NCBI GenBank assembly: GCA_002733155.1
Contig: NVUO01000017.1
Coordinates: forward strand, 9,992-16,562
DNA from: Sulfurimonas sp.
GTDB taxonomy: Bacteria > Campylobacterota > Campylobacteria > Campylobacterales > Sulfurimonadaceae
DNA length: 6,571 nt
Direction: 5' to 3'
Shown here: positions 6,518 to 6,571 of the stretch, piece by piece
Layout of the letters: every line of letters begins with the position of its first letter
Position numbering within the stretch: position 1 is the stretch's first letter
The notes under the pieces: generated by a model
Seen by the model: only the letters and a program-made list of their open reading frames with translations
Databases searched by the model: none
Told to the model about the DNA's origin: nothing
Translations under genes and position numbers: made by a program

Positions 6518-6571
6518 TTAGTATCGCATGCCAGTTGGTGAGTTTATAAGTGAAAAAAATTCACTTCTTGT
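6518..6571 (-). CDS. 3' end of an unidentified gene upstream of fliI
   Basis: On the - strand one frame stays open from the window edge and stops at TAA (6518-6520), immediately followed by the fliI ATG. The other two frames contain stop codons. The 17 visible residues read TRSEFFSLINSPTGMRY, too little to identify a family. The zero-base junction with fliI is typical of genes in one operon. A 7-bp inverted repeat (AAGTGAA 6548-6554, TTCACTT 6560-6566) lies inside this coding end and is probably incidental. Confidence 0.55.
   Translation of the reverse strand, partial: TRSEFFSLINSPTGMRY

Noticed and set aside
6548..6566. 7-bp inverted repeat as a terminator or operator upstream of fliI
   Set aside because: It lies within the coding end of the upstream gene, the stem is short and AT-rich, and fliI follows that gene without a gap, so termination there would be unlikely.

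Overview
This AT-rich window looks like a chromosome segment from a member of the Campylobacterota (epsilonproteobacteria), probably a flagellated sulfur-oxidising lineage of the Sulfurimonas/Arcobacter kind. The clues are the pyrG-recJ gene order (also known from Campylobacter jejuni), a flagellar export ATPase (fliI) lying outside any large flagellar cluster, Lys/Ile/Asn-rich proteins, and a sulfide:quinone oxidoreductase (SQR) family flavoprotein. The genus is an inference and cannot be fixed from the sequence alone.

Layout. Bases 1-86 are the 3' end of pyrG (CTP synthase). Bases 101-168 hold a two-hairpin element that resembles a degenerate dispersed palindromic repeat. Its right edge supplies the ribosome-binding site of recJ (174-1766). 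Next comes an exported flavoprotein of the type II SQR family (1860-3359), a hairpin with a T-tract, and a Sec-exported metallo-beta-lactamase-fold hydrolase (3469-4440). A perfect 11-bp hairpin (4447-4471) follows, then a lysine-rich helical protein of unknown function (4483-5220). All of these are on the + strand. On the - strand, fliI (5204-6517) converges on the unknown gene and overlaps it by 17 bases. An unidentified gene ends exactly at the fliI start codon (6518-6571).

How the genes fit together. pyrG, recJ and fliI are housekeeping or flagellar genes. The two central genes look like an accessory periplasmic module. The flavoprotein carries a twin-arginine signal and should feed electrons from a reduced sulfur compound to the quinone pool from the periplasmic side. 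The MBL protein has a Sec signal and a complete binuclear metal site, and could process a product of that reaction. The pairing is inferred from adjacency and shared location. Each gene has its own ribosome-binding site and the gap between them holds a hairpin/T-tract and a possible promoter, so they may be separately transcribed.

The most interesting point is that the SQR-like protein keeps the first redox cysteine of type II SQRs (Cys240) but has Val395 where the second is expected. Its chemistry may therefore differ from a classical SQR. I found no clearly new multi-gene system, CRISPR array, RNA gene or insertion sequence. No gene-free stretch exceeds about 110 bases.
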